Positions 1 to 9,251 are shown, counted from the stretch's first letter. The stretch: 42,867 nt of DNA from an uncultured Lachnospiraceae bacterium (GCA_900550475.1 URSA01000019.1:1-42867), one strand, 5' to 3'. The notes: generated by a model not told the origin, from the sequence alone. Translations and numbers: made by a program.

Positions 1-85
1 TTTTCTCTTTCAAGAATTTTCAGGGTTGCATTGCTGTTTATTTGTCAAGGTTCTGTCTCGGTAATCCTTTGCAGAAGTCACCGAA

Positions 86-174
86 CGGAGAAGGAGGGAT
101 TTGAACCCTCGCGCCGCTATTAACGACCTGCACCCTTTCCAGGGGTGTCCCTTCGACCTCTTGGGTACTTCTCC
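86..174 (-). tRNA. tRNA-Ser (anticodon GGA)
   Basis: Read on the minus strand this folds as a class II tRNA with a long variable arm. The acceptor stem starts GGAGAAG and ends CTTCTCC, followed by discriminator G, and the T-loop is GTTCAAATC. The anticodon loop is CTGGAAA, giving GGA, which reads UCC/UCU serine codons. The 3' CCA is not encoded. It lies downstream of the tRNA-Ser(UGA) gene and is probably co-transcribed with it. Confidence 0.95.
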
Positions 175-226
175 AAATGAGGTTGATTCCTACTTACCTT
201 ATATACCGTGAAGATAGACTCTTCAA

Positions 227-312
227 CGGAGAGGGTGGGATTCGAACCCACGCGCCCTTGCGGACAAACGGTTTTCAAGACCGCCTCGTTATGACCACTT
301 CGATACCTCTCC
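227..312 (-). tRNA. tRNA-Ser (anticodon TGA)
   Basis: This is a minus-strand class II tRNA. The acceptor stem is GGAGAGG with CCTCTCC, followed by discriminator G. The anticodon loop CTTGAAA gives TGA (reads UCA/UCG), and the T-loop is GTTCGAATC. The long variable arm is typical of serine tRNAs and no CCA is encoded. It is the promoter-proximal member of the tRNA-Ser pair. Confidence 0.95.
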
Positions 313-345
313 AAAACGCTCATCCGTTTGCTCAGCGCAAGATTT

Positions 346-374
346 ATAATAGCAAAAAAGAATGAGCGTGTCAA
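346..374 (-). promoter_or_regulatory. Sigma-A promoter of the tRNA-Ser pair
   Basis: On the minus strand a perfect -35 box TTGACA (369-374) is separated by 17 bp from TATTAT (346-351), about 30 nt before the tRNA-Ser(UGA) gene. The -35 box overlaps the stop codon of the GH43 gene at 371, so the sugar operon runs directly into the tRNA promoter. Confidence 0.8.
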
Positions 375-2320
375 CAACTTTTTTCCTTTTTTTCCACAGT
401 TTTAAAATTGGTGAACATAACCGCCTTTTTTCGCCCTCCGGCATAGGCAAACACCCCGGTCAGAGCCCCCGTAAAACGCTTGCCTTTGGGATACCCTTCA
501 TCGCAAAGATAATACACCTCCGGCAGCCCGGCGATCCTTTTTTCCCCGCTGTCGTCCACCTTGCAGAAGAAAGTCCTGCAAAGCCCGCGTGTCTCCACCC
601 GGAAACAGATTGTAACAAAATCCCCGGGAATATTTCCGCCGTCATGGATCACATCCCGCTCTCCAATATGCTCATGCACCTGTACCGTGAGACTTCCCTT
701 TTCCTTTTTCAGTCCGCAGGACACCCATGTGTTTTCGTCGTAATAGCAGATCAGCCCCGCCTCCTGCCCCTCGTCCAGCTCAGGATTTTTAAGACAGGTC
801 TCCGCATCAAAGGAAAATGCCGTCTGTCGGCGCAGCAGAATATTCCGGGCGGACACCCGGTCAAGCGGCTCCCGGCTCCCTTGCAAAAGCAGCATGCCGT
901 CCCGCACGGTGATGCCGTCCGGTGTGGGTGGTCTTGGCGTCATCCATTCCGGTGACAGGGTATCTCCCGTGCCGAATCCGTCATTTTCTCCTGTCTTGTC
1001 CGCGCTGCAGTCCCGTGTTTCACTGGAAGAAACCACGGGGCTTTTTTGCAACACACCGGGCCCTTTCAGCCCGTTGACGATGGGCCAGCCGTCCGCCGTC
1101 CATGTGATGGGATCCAGCGCTGTCTCCCTTCCCAATATGCTGTATTTGCCCGCAAGTCTCCTGCCGCAGAGATAGATCATATACCAGTCCCCCGCAGCGG
1201 TCTGCACCGGCTTGCCGTGTCCGCATCTTTGCAGGGCAGCGCCTTCGTCCTGCTGCCGCATAATGGGATTATAGGGACAGGGTTCGTAGACCCCGAACAG
1301 GCTCCTCGCCCTTGACACGGTAATCCTGTGTCCCGCTCCGGTGCCTCCCTCCGCCTCAAACAGATAATAATATCCGTCCTTCTTCAAAAGATGTGGCCCC
1401 TCGGGCGCTCTTTTGTAGTCGCCGTAGTACAACAGTGTCGCCTCGCCGATCTGTTCCGTGGCATCCTCATTCACCTCAAAGATTCTGGCGCCTCTGTTGA
1501 GCAGCATATATCTCCTGCCGTCCTCGTCCGCAAACAGGGAGGGATCAATACCGTCCTCATCCAGAAAGACCGGTTTGCTGTACGGGCCCTCCGGTTTTTC
1601 CGCGGACACTACCATCTGCTTACGGTACACCGTCCCCGTATCGTTCAGCCTGTATGTCGCGCAGATATAGAACTTTCCCTTATAATAGGAAATATCGGGC
1701 GCCCAATAGCCCCTCCCGCCTTCCAGTTCATCCAGCATCGCCCATCCGGGGTTCGTGATCGCATGCCCGATGATTTCCCAGTGTACCAGATCTCTGGAGT
1801 GGGAAATGGGAATGCAGGGGAAGAAGATAAAAGAGGAGTTTACCATATAATAGTCCTCCCCTACCCGCACAACGGAGGGGTCAGGGAAAAAGCCCGTCCT
1901 GACGGGGTTATGGTACGCCTCGTCATAGGAAAAGCCTGTCCGCTCCGCAAAATAGCCTGCAATGGCTTCCAAGCCGTTCTGCGCCGCCAGATCATAGGGC
2001 GTCACCAGCTCCTCATCCCCGGAGAGCGGCGACATTCCCACCCGCTCCACCAGATATTCCACAAGCTCCCTGTTTCCGGACAGGACGGCGTAATGCAGAA
2101 TATTGCGGTGCCGCCTATCCGTCACATTCATGCTGGCTCGGGAATACTCCACCAGATACCGCACCACGGAAAGATTTCCGGTTTTTGCCGCCACAAAACA
2201 GAGGGGCGTTCCCTCCTCGTCCGCCGTCTCGATCAGCTGGGGACATTCCGTAAGAATCTCCCTGACCCGCTGTAAATTCTCTTCCTCTATTGCCTGCTTT
2301 AAAATGTTCTGCTCCTGCAT
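371..2320 (-). CDS. Ankyrin-repeat / GH43 glycoside hydrolase fusion
   Basis: A 649-residue protein with three visible parts. Residues 1-130 hold about three to four ankyrin repeats (for example the TPLCFVAAKTGNLSVVRYLVE unit near residue 38). Residues 135-430 form a five-bladed GH43 propeller. Residues 455-645 form the beta-sandwich common behind GH43 beta-xylosidases and arabinofuranosidases. The GH43 catalytic acids are in place: D147 in FPDPS (general base), D259 in GIDPS (pKa modulator) and E307 in PEGPH (general acid). There is no signal peptide, so it is probably cytosolic and acts on imported arabino- or xylo-oligosaccharides. It is last in the importer/esterase operon. Ankyrin repeats usually bind proteins and are not a usual GH43 accessory domain. 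The exact substrate is unknown. Confidence 0.85.
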   Translation of the reverse strand: MQEQNILKQAIEEENLQRVREILTECPQLIETADEEGTPLCFVAAKTGNLSVVRYLVEYSRASMNVTDRRHRNILHYAVLSGNRELVEYLVERVGMSPLSGDEELVTPYDLAAQNGLEAIAGYFAERTGFSYDEAYHNPVRTGFFPDPSVVRVGEDYYMVNSSFIFFPCIPISHSRDLVHWEIIGHAITNPGWAMLDELEGGRGYWAPDISYYKGKFYICATYRLNDTGTVYRKQMVVSAEKPEGPYSKPVFLDEDGIDPSLFADEDGRRYMLLNRGARIFEVNEDATEQIGEATLLYYGDYKRAPEGPHLLKKDGYYYLFEAEGGTGAGHRITVSRARSLFGVYEPCPYNPIMRQQDEGAALQRCGHGKPVQTAAGDWYMIYLCGRRLAGKYSILGRETALDPITWTADGWPIVNGLKGPGVLQKSPVVSSSETRDCSADKTGENDGFGTGDTLSPEWMTPRPPTPDGITVRDGMLLLQGSREPLDRVSARNILLRRQTAFSFDAETCLKNPELDEGQEAGLICYYDENTWVSCGLKKEKGSLTVQVHEHIGERDVIHDGGNIPGDFVTICFRVETRGLCRTFFCKVDDSGEKRIAGLPEVYYLCDEGYPKGKRFTGALTGVFAYAGGRKKAVMFTNFKTVEKKEKSC

Positions 2321-2358
2321 GCTTCTCTCCGTTCCGAAATTTGTGGGAATCGCGCCGT

Positions 2359-3051
2359 TTATTCCGTTTCCTCCGAAAGTAACAGGTCAGCGTAAATTCC
2401 GCCGAGCCTCTTAAGTCCCTCCGCGATCAGCCCCGCAAAAAATACGGCGCCCTCGTACTTTAAATGGGTATTGTCAAGCTTTCCCTCCGGGCAGGAGGCA
2501 TACTCCCCAGGCTGTAAATTCATGTACCAGCGCCTGCTGAACGCCTCGCCCGCCTCCGCCAGCGCATCACGGCTCATGGCATACAGATCCACAAGCGCTG
2601 CCTGCTCCTGCTCCGCCGTCCGCCGTATGGCTTCCACATAAGGCAGATGTGCGCCTGCGCCGAGGCTTCCGTCCTCCTCAAAGCATCTGCGCTCCAAGGG
2701 TGTGATCAGGACAGGAATCGCCTGTTTCTCCCGCGCCGACCGGATAAAGAAGCGCAGATTGTCCCGGAAGGTGCCGTCGGGATCCGTGTAACGCGCGGGA
2801 TCTTCCTTCTTTTCGTCGTTATGCCCAAACTCTATAAAGAGGAAATCTCCCTCTCCCATGTTCTGCATGACGGGTGTAAACCGCCCCTCATCCAGAAAGC
2901 TCTTGGTGCTTCTGCCGTTCTTTGCGTGGTTCCTCACGCAGATTTCCTCCTTCAGATATAAGGACAATACCTGCCCCATTCCCGTCTGCGGGTAGGTTGT
3001 GATCTTATTTGTCTGAACAGTGGAATCTCCGATCCAAAAAATTGTCTTCAT
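2359..3051 (-). CDS. Rhamnogalacturonan acetylesterase-type SGNH hydrolase (CE12)
   Basis: A 230-residue SGNH/GDSL esterase like RhgT/YesT, which remove acetyl groups from rhamnogalacturonan. Visible blocks are GDST with nucleophile S10, the oxyanion glycine in KNGRST (G46), GHND at 76-79 (N78), and the DNTH block with D193 and H196. There is no signal peptide, so it should act inside the cell on imported acetylated oligosaccharides. It lies between the transporter genes and the GH43 gene on the same strand. CE12 is chosen over generic GDSL lipases because of the compact length and the D-x-x-H block; pectin-type context supports this. Confidence 0.85.
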   Translation of the reverse strand: MKTIFWIGDSTVQTNKITTYPQTGMGQVLSLYLKEEICVRNHAKNGRSTKSFLDEGRFTPVMQNMGEGDFLFIEFGHNDEKKEDPARYTDPDGTFRDNLRFFIRSAREKQAIPVLITPLERRCFEEDGSLGAGAHLPYVEAIRRTAEQEQAALVDLYAMSRDALAEAGEAFSRRWYMNLQPGEYASCPEGKLDNTHLKYEGAVFFAGLIAEGLKRLGGIYADLLLSEETE

Positions 3052-3150
3052 ACTTCTCTCCGTTTCTCAAATCCAAAAAGAACGGCACTCCACAGCAGGC
3101 GTCAATCCGACGCACCTGCCGCAGAATGCCGCATCTGTGATCTCTGAATT

Positions 3151-4023
3151 CTATTCCTTTACCGCTCCGATGTTCACGCCCTTTACAAAGTACTTCTGCA
3201 AGAACGGGTACAGCAGCATGAAAGGAAGGATTGCTGCCACGATACCTGCGTTATACAGGGTATTCTGGGAAACCTTGTATGCCGTGGTGGGCGTATCGCC
3301 GTCCATGATCATGTTACGCAGCTTATACTGGAAGTTCGTCTGGTTGTTGGATGTAATGTAGATCTTCGGTGTGGTGTAATCGTTCCACACGGTTACGGCA
3401 AACATCAGACCGATGGATGCCAGCGCTGCCTTGGAAAGAGGAAGCACCACCTTGAAGAAAATACCCATGGGGGAACATCCGTCAATCTTTGCCGCCTCAA
3501 AAAGGCTGGCGGGAATGCCCTCAAAGAAGTTTCTCATCAGTACCAGATTGTATACATTCATGCCGTGCTTCAGCACGAGGATCCACATGTTGTCTACCAG
3601 TCCCAGCTTGTTCATTACCAGATACTCCGGGATCATACCGCCGGAAAAGATCATGGTGAACAGAAGGAGGAACGCCAGAAAGTTTCTTCCGGGCATTTCA
3701 AACTGGATCATAACATAGCCGCCCAGAGTGGAAAGCACCAGACCGAGCAGGGTGCCGAGCACCGTCGTGATAATGGAGTTGATAAACGGTCTCAACAGCG
3801 CCTTGGTCTCAATAATCGTCTTGTAGCCGTCCAGAGTGAACTGATCCGGCCATAAACGGAACTGATACACGCCGATTGCGTTAAAGGAGTCAACCAGCAC
3901 CTTCCAGATAGGGAACAGGATAATCAGTCCGATCAGGATGAACGCCGTATAGTTTATAATAGGAAAAATGTGTATTTTCTTTGTCTTGCGATATACTGTC
4001 TTTGTCTCTGCCATGTCGACCAC
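3151..4023 (-). CDS. Carbohydrate ABC transporter permease (LplC/YtcP type)
   Basis: A 290-residue inner-membrane permease with six predicted membrane segments. The EAA loop (FEAAKIDGCSP) contacts the transport ATPase. The C-terminal end KYFVKGVNIGAVKE is characteristic of the LplC/YtcP subfamily of CUT1 importers. Its start lies 3 nt after the stop of the partner permease, so the two are translationally linked. In Bacillus subtilis the related YteP-YtcP pair takes up rhamnogalacturonan-type oligosaccharides, which fits the neighbouring esterase and GH43. No ATPase is encoded here; a shared MsmX-like ATPase elsewhere is inferred. Confidence 0.92.
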   Translation of the reverse strand: MVDMAETKTVYRKTKKIHIFPIINYTAFILIGLIILFPIWKVLVDSFNAIGVYQFRLWPDQFTLDGYKTIIETKALLRPFINSIITTVLGTLLGLVLSTLGGYVMIQFEMPGRNFLAFLLLFTMIFSGGMIPEYLVMNKLGLVDNMWILVLKHGMNVYNLVLMRNFFEGIPASLFEAAKIDGCSPMGIFFKVVLPLSKAALASIGLMFAVTVWNDYTTPKIYITSNNQTNFQYKLRNMIMDGDTPTTAYKVSQNTLYNAGIVAAILPFMLLYPFLQKYFVKGVNIGAVKE

Positions 4024-4026
4024 CTC

Positions 4027-4995
4027 CTAGACAATACCGCGGCCGCGGATTTTTTTGCTCAACTTGTTGCAAACAAGCACCAGGAAACATCCAACGAGGG
4101 ATTTGAAAAGGCCAACGGCGGTGGAATAACCGTAGTTGGATACCGCGTTGTCGAAGGTCTGGCGGTAAATGTAGGTCGAGATAACGTCCGAAACCGTATA
4201 AACCGATGCGTTATACAAAACGAATACGGACTCGAACATGTTCATAACCTTGGCAAGGTTCAGGATCAGCACAGTGATGATCGTGTTTCCGAGAGCCGGG
4301 AGCGTCACATAGCGCATCTTCTGGAAACGGGAAGCGCCGTCAATGTCCGCTGCCTCGTAAAGCTCGGGGTTAATGCCGGCCAGCGTCGCAAGGAAAATGA
4401 TGGTTCCCCAGCCGGTTTCCTTCCATATGTTAATAAGGTAGAAGATTGGCCGCCACATCGTCTTTTCTTCCAAAAAGCTGATGTTCGCCATTCCCTCCTT
4501 CAAAATTCCCAAATCACGCAGCACACCATTCAGCATACCTGTGTTGGATGCTGACAGGAACAAGGTGAAAATAGATGCAACCACTGCCCATGACATAAAG
4601 TGGGGCAGGTAAATTACGGTCTGCAAGGTCTTCTTTGCGAAGAGATTGCCCATCTCATTCAAAAGGATGGATACCACAACCGCACTCAGTGTGGTTATGA
4701 CCAGTTTCATAATACTCAATACCAGTGTATTGCCGAACGCAGTCCAGAACTGCGGCGTCTTGAACATGGTCTGGAAATGCTTCAGACCGACAAACTGCGG
4801 CTGTCTCACTACAAAATAATCATAGAAGGAGTACCGCACGCCCAACATGGGCCAATAATACATTACCAGCAAAAATGCCAGTACGGGTAAAAACATCAGA
4901 TAATATCCACGGTTGTTCCAAATGCGGAGCTTCAGTGGCTTTTTATGCACAGTGACACCGGTAGAAGTAACAACAGCCTGCTTTTTCTTGCTCAT
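4027..4995 (-). CDS. Carbohydrate ABC transporter permease (LplB/YteP type)
   Basis: A 322-residue permease with a charged N-terminus, six predicted membrane segments and the EAA motif YEAADIDGASRFQKM near residue 215. It pairs with the LplC-type permease directly downstream to form the membrane channel of a CUT1 importer. It follows the solute-binding protein after about 100 nt that contain a strong hairpin. The TM order and YWPMLG near the start match LplB/YteP proteins. The substrate is inferred from the operon to be a pectin-derived oligosaccharide. Confidence 0.92.
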   Translation of the reverse strand: MSKKKQAVVTSTGVTVHKKPLKLRIWNNRGYYLMFLPVLAFLLVMYYWPMLGVRYSFYDYFVVRQPQFVGLKHFQTMFKTPQFWTAFGNTLVLSIMKLVITTLSAVVVSILLNEMGNLFAKKTLQTVIYLPHFMSWAVVASIFTLFLSASNTGMLNGVLRDLGILKEGMANISFLEEKTMWRPIFYLINIWKETGWGTIIFLATLAGINPELYEAADIDGASRFQKMRYVTLPALGNTIITVLILNLAKVMNMFESVFVLYNASVYTVSDVISTYIYRQTFDNAVSNYGYSTAVGLFKSLVGCFLVLVCNKLSKKIRGRGIV

Positions 4996-5039
4996 ACCGT
5001 CCCTTTCCTTTCAACTCTTTCTCATTTTTCTGTGAAAGG

Positions 5040-5065
5040 GCTGCCCCACTTTGCGGCGGGGCAGC
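5040..5065 (-). promoter_or_regulatory. Intercistronic GC-rich hairpin after the binding-protein gene
   Basis: GCTGCCCC (5040-5047) pairs perfectly with GGGGCAGC (5058-5065). It lies between the stop of the solute-binding protein (5098) and the start of the first permease (4995). No U-run follows it on the minus strand (the next bases are CCTTTCACAG). It is therefore more likely an mRNA-stabilising or processing hairpin that keeps the binding protein in excess over the permeases than a full terminator. Confidence 0.6.
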
Positions 5066-5097
5066 TCCTCATTAGGTCTTAAACCGTTTTGTCTTAC

Positions 5098-6720
5098 TTA
5101 TTCTGCTGCGTTCAGCTCAGCCAGTACCTGATCCAGAACGCTTCCGCAGCTGCTCAGGTAGGTTGCCATTGCGGTATCGTAGTCAACGCCATCCTTTACA
5201 ATGGAGGTAACTGCTACCAGAACTGCATCGGTGATGGTGCTTCCGGAAGTACCGTAGGTCTCGCTTGAAGGTACAGCCGGTGCTGCGATTGCATACTGAT
5301 CAAAGAAGGTATTGCTCTCTGATACCATATCGGACAGGGAACCAAAGCCGTTGGTCAGAGGTGCAACTGCCAGCAGGTTGTCAATGTGGTTCTTCTTATA
5401 CAAGCTGTTAGGATCGTTCAGGTTGGGAAGGTTGTGGAACTCGCCCTCCTCGTAGGTGGTCTCTTTTCTCTTGTCAGGATCATCCGCATTCAGAACGATG
5501 GTCTCTGCCTTGGTTGACCAGTGAACATCCTCTACACCGTAAGTCCACAGGGTCTGTACCTTATCGCCGTCCATCATGGTCTCGAAGAATGCATCCCAGA
5601 TTGCCTGCTCACGATCGTTGTTGCCGTCGCCGTCATCCAGAATTACCCATACAGGTGCACTTCTGTCAAGGAAGCCGTCCATCTCAGCCAGCTTCGGAAG
5701 CATAGCTACGTCAGTTTCAACACCGTTCTTCTGAAGGTTGTTATACAGAGTCTCTCTCCAGGTACCTGCCCAGTAGGAGAATACACCGGAGCTTGTGCTC
5801 TGATCGCCGGAGAACCATTTCTCACGAGCCTTCTTGGTATCGCCATAGAATACGGAGGTATCGGGATCGATTACGCCGTCTACCCATGCCTGACGAAGTC
5901 TCTCAAGAGCTGCCTTGGTCTCCTCAGACTGGAAGCCGTCCACCCATGTGCCGTTCTCATCCTGCATCAGACCGGGATATGCATTCTGCCAGAACTCAGG
6001 CAGATAGTTGGTCCAGGGAGCTTCCTTGGAGATGATACCTGCTGCGATCACGCCGTAGGTCTGACCGTTTACGCCGTCGCCGTCGGGATCTTCATTCTTG
6101 AATCTTAAAAGCAGATTGTAATAATCATCAAAGGTCTTGATATCGTTGATGTCAACACCCAGATTATCAAGCCAGGACTGCTTGATATAGGTGACACATC
6201 CGTTACCGATCGCAGGGGAGAATCCAAGCAGCTTGCCGTTGATCTTGTTATTCTCGTTTACTGCGGTCTTGGTCAGTCTGGAATAGAAATCAGAGTTCTC
6301 ATATGCGGATGTCATATCCCAAAGGAATCCGTCAAATGCTGCATACTGTGCATACATCTGTGCGCTCATCAGCACTACGTCCGGTCTGTCGCCGGTGTTT
6401 GCCAGTGCACGAGCCAGTGCGTCTGCGTATCCGGAGTGGTCAACCTTATTAACGGTAAGATCGATACCAACCGCATCCTCCCAAGCCTTCTCAAACTCGT
6501 TCAGACCGGTCTCCTCGGAAAGGTTCAGAGTACCGTCAACCATGATCTTGATTCCGGTAAGCTCGTAGCTGCTGTCTCCGCCTGCTTCGCTGCTTACTAC
6601 ATCGGAAGATCCGGTGCCGGTAGTGGAACCGCCGTTGTTTGTCTCCTTATTGTCACCACATGCTGCAAGGGAAAGTACCATTGCAGATGCCAACAGAAGA
6701 GATAATACTTTTTTCTTCAT
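5098..6720 (-). CDS. Extracellular solute-binding lipoprotein of a sugar ABC importer
   Basis: A 540-residue lipoprotein. The start at 6720 (MKKKVLSLLL) is chosen because GGGAGG sits 6 nt before it; the ATG at 6726 would directly abut that site. A lipobox SLAAC places the lipidated cysteine at residue 21, followed by a low-complexity Gly/Ser/Thr linker and a bilobal binding domain of the LplA/YtcQ class. It captures oligosaccharides outside the cell and delivers them to the two permeases downstream. It is the first gene of the operon, divergent from an AraC-type sensor-regulator that probably controls it. Confidence 0.92.
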   Translation of the reverse strand: MKKKVLSLLLASAMVLSLAACGDNKETNNGGSTTGTGSSDVVSSEAGGDSSYELTGIKIMVDGTLNLSEETGLNEFEKAWEDAVGIDLTVNKVDHSGYADALARALANTGDRPDVVLMSAQMYAQYAAFDGFLWDMTSAYENSDFYSRLTKTAVNENNKINGKLLGFSPAIGNGCVTYIKQSWLDNLGVDINDIKTFDDYYNLLLRFKNEDPDGDGVNGQTYGVIAAGIISKEAPWTNYLPEFWQNAYPGLMQDENGTWVDGFQSEETKAALERLRQAWVDGVIDPDTSVFYGDTKKAREKWFSGDQSTSSGVFSYWAGTWRETLYNNLQKNGVETDVAMLPKLAEMDGFLDRSAPVWVILDDGDGNNDREQAIWDAFFETMMDGDKVQTLWTYGVEDVHWSTKAETIVLNADDPDKRKETTYEEGEFHNLPNLNDPNSLYKKNHIDNLLAVAPLTNGFGSLSDMVSESNTFFDQYAIAAPAVPSSETYGTSGSTITDAVLVAVTSIVKDGVDYDTAMATYLSSCGSVLDQVLAELNAAE

Positions 6721-6756
6721 TTTCATCCTCCCTAAAATGATTTTGTTTGTGTCTGC

Positions 6757-6772
6757 CACAGGCATTCCTGTG
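6757..6772. repeat. 16-bp palindrome in the leader of the importer operon
   Basis: CACAGG-CATT-CCTGTG is a perfect inverted repeat located 37-52 bp upstream of the lipoprotein start. It could be an operator for the divergent AraC-type regulator or a leader hairpin. I see no convincing consensus -35/-10 pair for the importer operon in 6721-6972, which is compatible with an activator-dependent promoter. Confidence 0.4.
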
Positions 6773-6972
6773 ATCTGACCTTACTCTAACAAACAGGTTT
6801 TCAAAAAACAAGCGACAAAATTTGCTATGGCATACAATATTTGACTGTCCCTCTGTGAAAGTGTTGATTTTACTGGGTTTTTGTAAGGGCTTACATGTTG
6901 CATTTTTTTAAAATTACCAGTATAATAAATCTAAATCTTACACATATTTTCCTGATTATGGAGAGGTCGTTC

Positions 6973-9225
6973 GTGATTTTGAATAAAAAGAAAGAGCAAA
7001 GCAATACACATTCCACAACTGAAAGCAGCGGGCTTATGTTAAAAATGGTAAGCTCTTACAGTATTTTTTTACTTATCATCCTTCTTTTGTTCGGTGTTCT
7101 GTACTATTCCGGTTTAGATAACATGCGTGATTCATATGATCTTCAGACTACCACCACCTTTTCCCGTGATGTGGAGATCTTTGAGCAGGATCTGCGCATG
7201 ATGGAAATGTATTGCAGACAGCTTTTACAAAACAGCAGCTTCCGTGGAATCATGAATATGCAGGAGGTTTCGGATCCTTTTTTCCATTTGGGACGCGAGG
7301 TAAAGACCTCCCTTGCCATCGATATCTATCCGGAGGTGTTTCTTCCCATTGATGAGGTATATGTATATCTGCCGCTGACCGGCTACATTCTGTCCCCGGC
7401 GCAGTTCTGTACCGCCGATTTCTACTATGATAAGGTAAGAATCTATCCGGCGGACGCCTACGATGCATGGCTTTCGCATTTAAACTCCCCTTCGGATTAC
7501 CGGCGTTTCATTCCCATGAACGATTTATTGCCCCACTCAGCAAAGACCTGTTATCTCTATATTCGGGATATGACGGATCTGTACTTTACGAAAGCCAACG
7601 CCCTTGTCTGCTTTGTGGTGGACGAGCAGAAGCTGCTTGAGTGCTTTCACATCATGGATGCCTCCGATCCTGTGGATTGTCTTTCCATATTTGACCAGAA
7701 CGGTCAACAGATCTATTCCCTGCACGGGGACGCTTTCGCCGACGCCGCGCTCCCTGAGGAGACAGGCAGCTACACCCGCCTGACCTATGGAAACGAAAAC
7801 CTGAGGGTAGGAAAATATGTTTCCCCCGATACCGGATATACCTATTATTACAGTTTTCCCACCTTTGCACCCACAGGCGGTCTGAGCAGCCCGCTCACCA
7901 TTTACCTGATCATCATGGTGTCTGCGCTTCTTGTGGGCGGTGCGCTTGTGTTCATCTTTTCCCGCCGGAACGTGGCACCCATCGTGGGGCTCGGGAAAGA
8001 ACTCAAAGTTGTCACCGAGCAGAACAGCCAGTTGCAGGAGGTTGTGGACAAACAGCGCCCCCTTATCCGAAAATCCTATGTGCAGCAGCTTCTGGGCGGC
8101 ACCATTTCCTCCGAAGATGAAATGCGCTACATAAAGGATTATCTGATGCTGGATCCCAGTGTTGCGGCGTACAATGTGGTTTACGTGGTGGCGTACAACA
8201 ACTCGGAAAATGCCGGGGAAAGCGGCACCGGCTCCTATCTGAACCCTGAGGAATTTGAACAGATCATGTCCGATTCCCTGCGGGAGCATTTCGGCGAGCC
8301 GTTCTACTGCTATTCTCCCACGGACAGAGCCTACGCCATTCTGCTCTCCTGCGATGAGACGGATGCCGGTTCCCTCGTCATGAAGGTACAGGATACCATC
8401 ATCCATATGCATGAGGAGCTTCTGGAGAACAACGGCATCTGGATGTTTGCCGGCATCGGACATACCACGGACAGCCTGATGCATGTCTGGGAAGCCTACC
8501 AGCAGGCAATGGAAGCGGTGAGCTACACCACGAAAAACTACATCTTCTTCCCGTATGAGATCATCAAGAAGGATTCCAACGCTTTCTACTATCCGCCCGA
8601 GCTGTCCACGAAGCTGATCCATTTCATCACCACCGGCAACCAGCCGCAGGTGATGGAGCTGTTCGGACTGATCCATCAGGAAAATATTGAAGAACGTTCC
8701 CTTCCGGTAAAGCTTTTACAGTTCTTGCTGCAGGATATCCGCAATACCTTATTAAAGGCGCGCTTTGCGCTGCCTGCAGGCACTTCCCCGGAAACCCTTG
8801 CCTCGCTGGACGCCCGGTTTAACGAGCATCTCTCCTTCAAGCTCTGTGAGGACATTGCCAGAACGCTCTGCAATCTGTTCCACACGGATACGGAGGATCC
8901 CAATCTGGCTGCCACCATCGAGAAGTACATCCTGCACAACTACAAGGATCCTTCGCTGTGCTTAAACAAGATCTCCGATGAGTTCCAGATCTCGGAGAGC
9001 TATTTCTCCCATATGTTCAAGGAAAAAACCGGCGTAAACTTCTCGGTTTATCTGGAAAATATACGAATGGACGAGGCGGCAAAGCTTGTCCGCACGACAG
9101 ACAGCAACCTGAGCGAGCTCTACATTCAGGTGGGCTACAACAATCCCGCCACCTTCCGCAGAGCCTTCAAAAAAATTTACGGCGTTACACCCAGTGCCAT
9201 GCGTGAGAGCGCCGGAGGCAAATAA
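6973..9225 (+). CDS. Membrane-anchored AraC-family sensor-regulator
   Basis: A GTG start at 6973 is preferred because GGAGAGG lies 6 nt upstream, giving 750 residues; longer in-frame ATGs at 6895 and 6958 lack a site. A membrane segment near residues 25-47 and another near 305-330 enclose an extracellular sensing domain of about 255 residues. A cytoplasmic linker with a coiled-coil-like stretch (EQNSQLQEVVDKQ) follows, ending in a two-HTH AraC domain (about 645-748). This is the YesN/LplR-like one-component arrangement often found beside CUT1 importers, inferred to sense extracellular oligosaccharide, alone or through the binding protein, and to activate the divergent operon. The same transcript probably continues into the next gene. 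Confidence 0.9.
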   Translation: MILNKKKEQSNTHSTTESSGLMLKMVSSYSIFLLIILLLFGVLYYSGLDNMRDSYDLQTTTTFSRDVEIFEQDLRMMEMYCRQLLQNSSFRGIMNMQEVSDPFFHLGREVKTSLAIDIYPEVFLPIDEVYVYLPLTGYILSPAQFCTADFYYDKVRIYPADAYDAWLSHLNSPSDYRRFIPMNDLLPHSAKTCYLYIRDMTDLYFTKANALVCFVVDEQKLLECFHIMDASDPVDCLSIFDQNGQQIYSLHGDAFADAALPEETGSYTRLTYGNENLRVGKYVSPDTGYTYYYSFPTFAPTGGLSSPLTIYLIIMVSALLVGGALVFIFSRRNVAPIVGLGKELKVVTEQNSQLQEVVDKQRPLIRKSYVQQLLGGTISSEDEMRYIKDYLMLDPSVAAYNVVYVVAYNNSENAGESGTGSYLNPEEFEQIMSDSLREHFGEPFYCYSPTDRAYAILLSCDETDAGSLVMKVQDTIIHMHEELLENNGIWMFAGIGHTTDSLMHVWEAYQQAMEAVSYTTKNYIFFPYEIIKKDSNAFYYPPELSTKLIHFITTGNQPQVMELFGLIHQENIEERSLPVKLLQFLLQDIRNTLLKARFALPAGTSPETLASLDARFNEHLSFKLCEDIARTLCNLFHTDTEDPNLAATIEKYILHNYKDPSLCLNKISDEFQISESYFSHMFKEKTGVNFSVYLENIRMDEAAKLVRTTDSNLSELYIQVGYNNPATFRRAFKKIYGVTPSAMRESAGGK

Positions 9226-9251
9226 CAGATTTTGTTAACGGAGATATGTAT

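Noticed and set aside
362..955. Long plus-strand open frame opposite the GH43 gene
   Set aside because: It is antisense to an intact GH43 with catalytic motifs, has no ribosome binding site and no recognisable protein pattern.
6841..6870. CcpA cre site upstream of the importer operon
   Set aside because: TGTGAAAGTGTTGATTTT is only loosely similar to the consensus and lacks the central CG, so it was not annotated.
7537..8676. 379-codon minus-strand open frame within the AraC sensor gene
   Set aside because: It lies entirely opposite a convincing regulator and its translation shows no domain; it is a by-product of codon bias.
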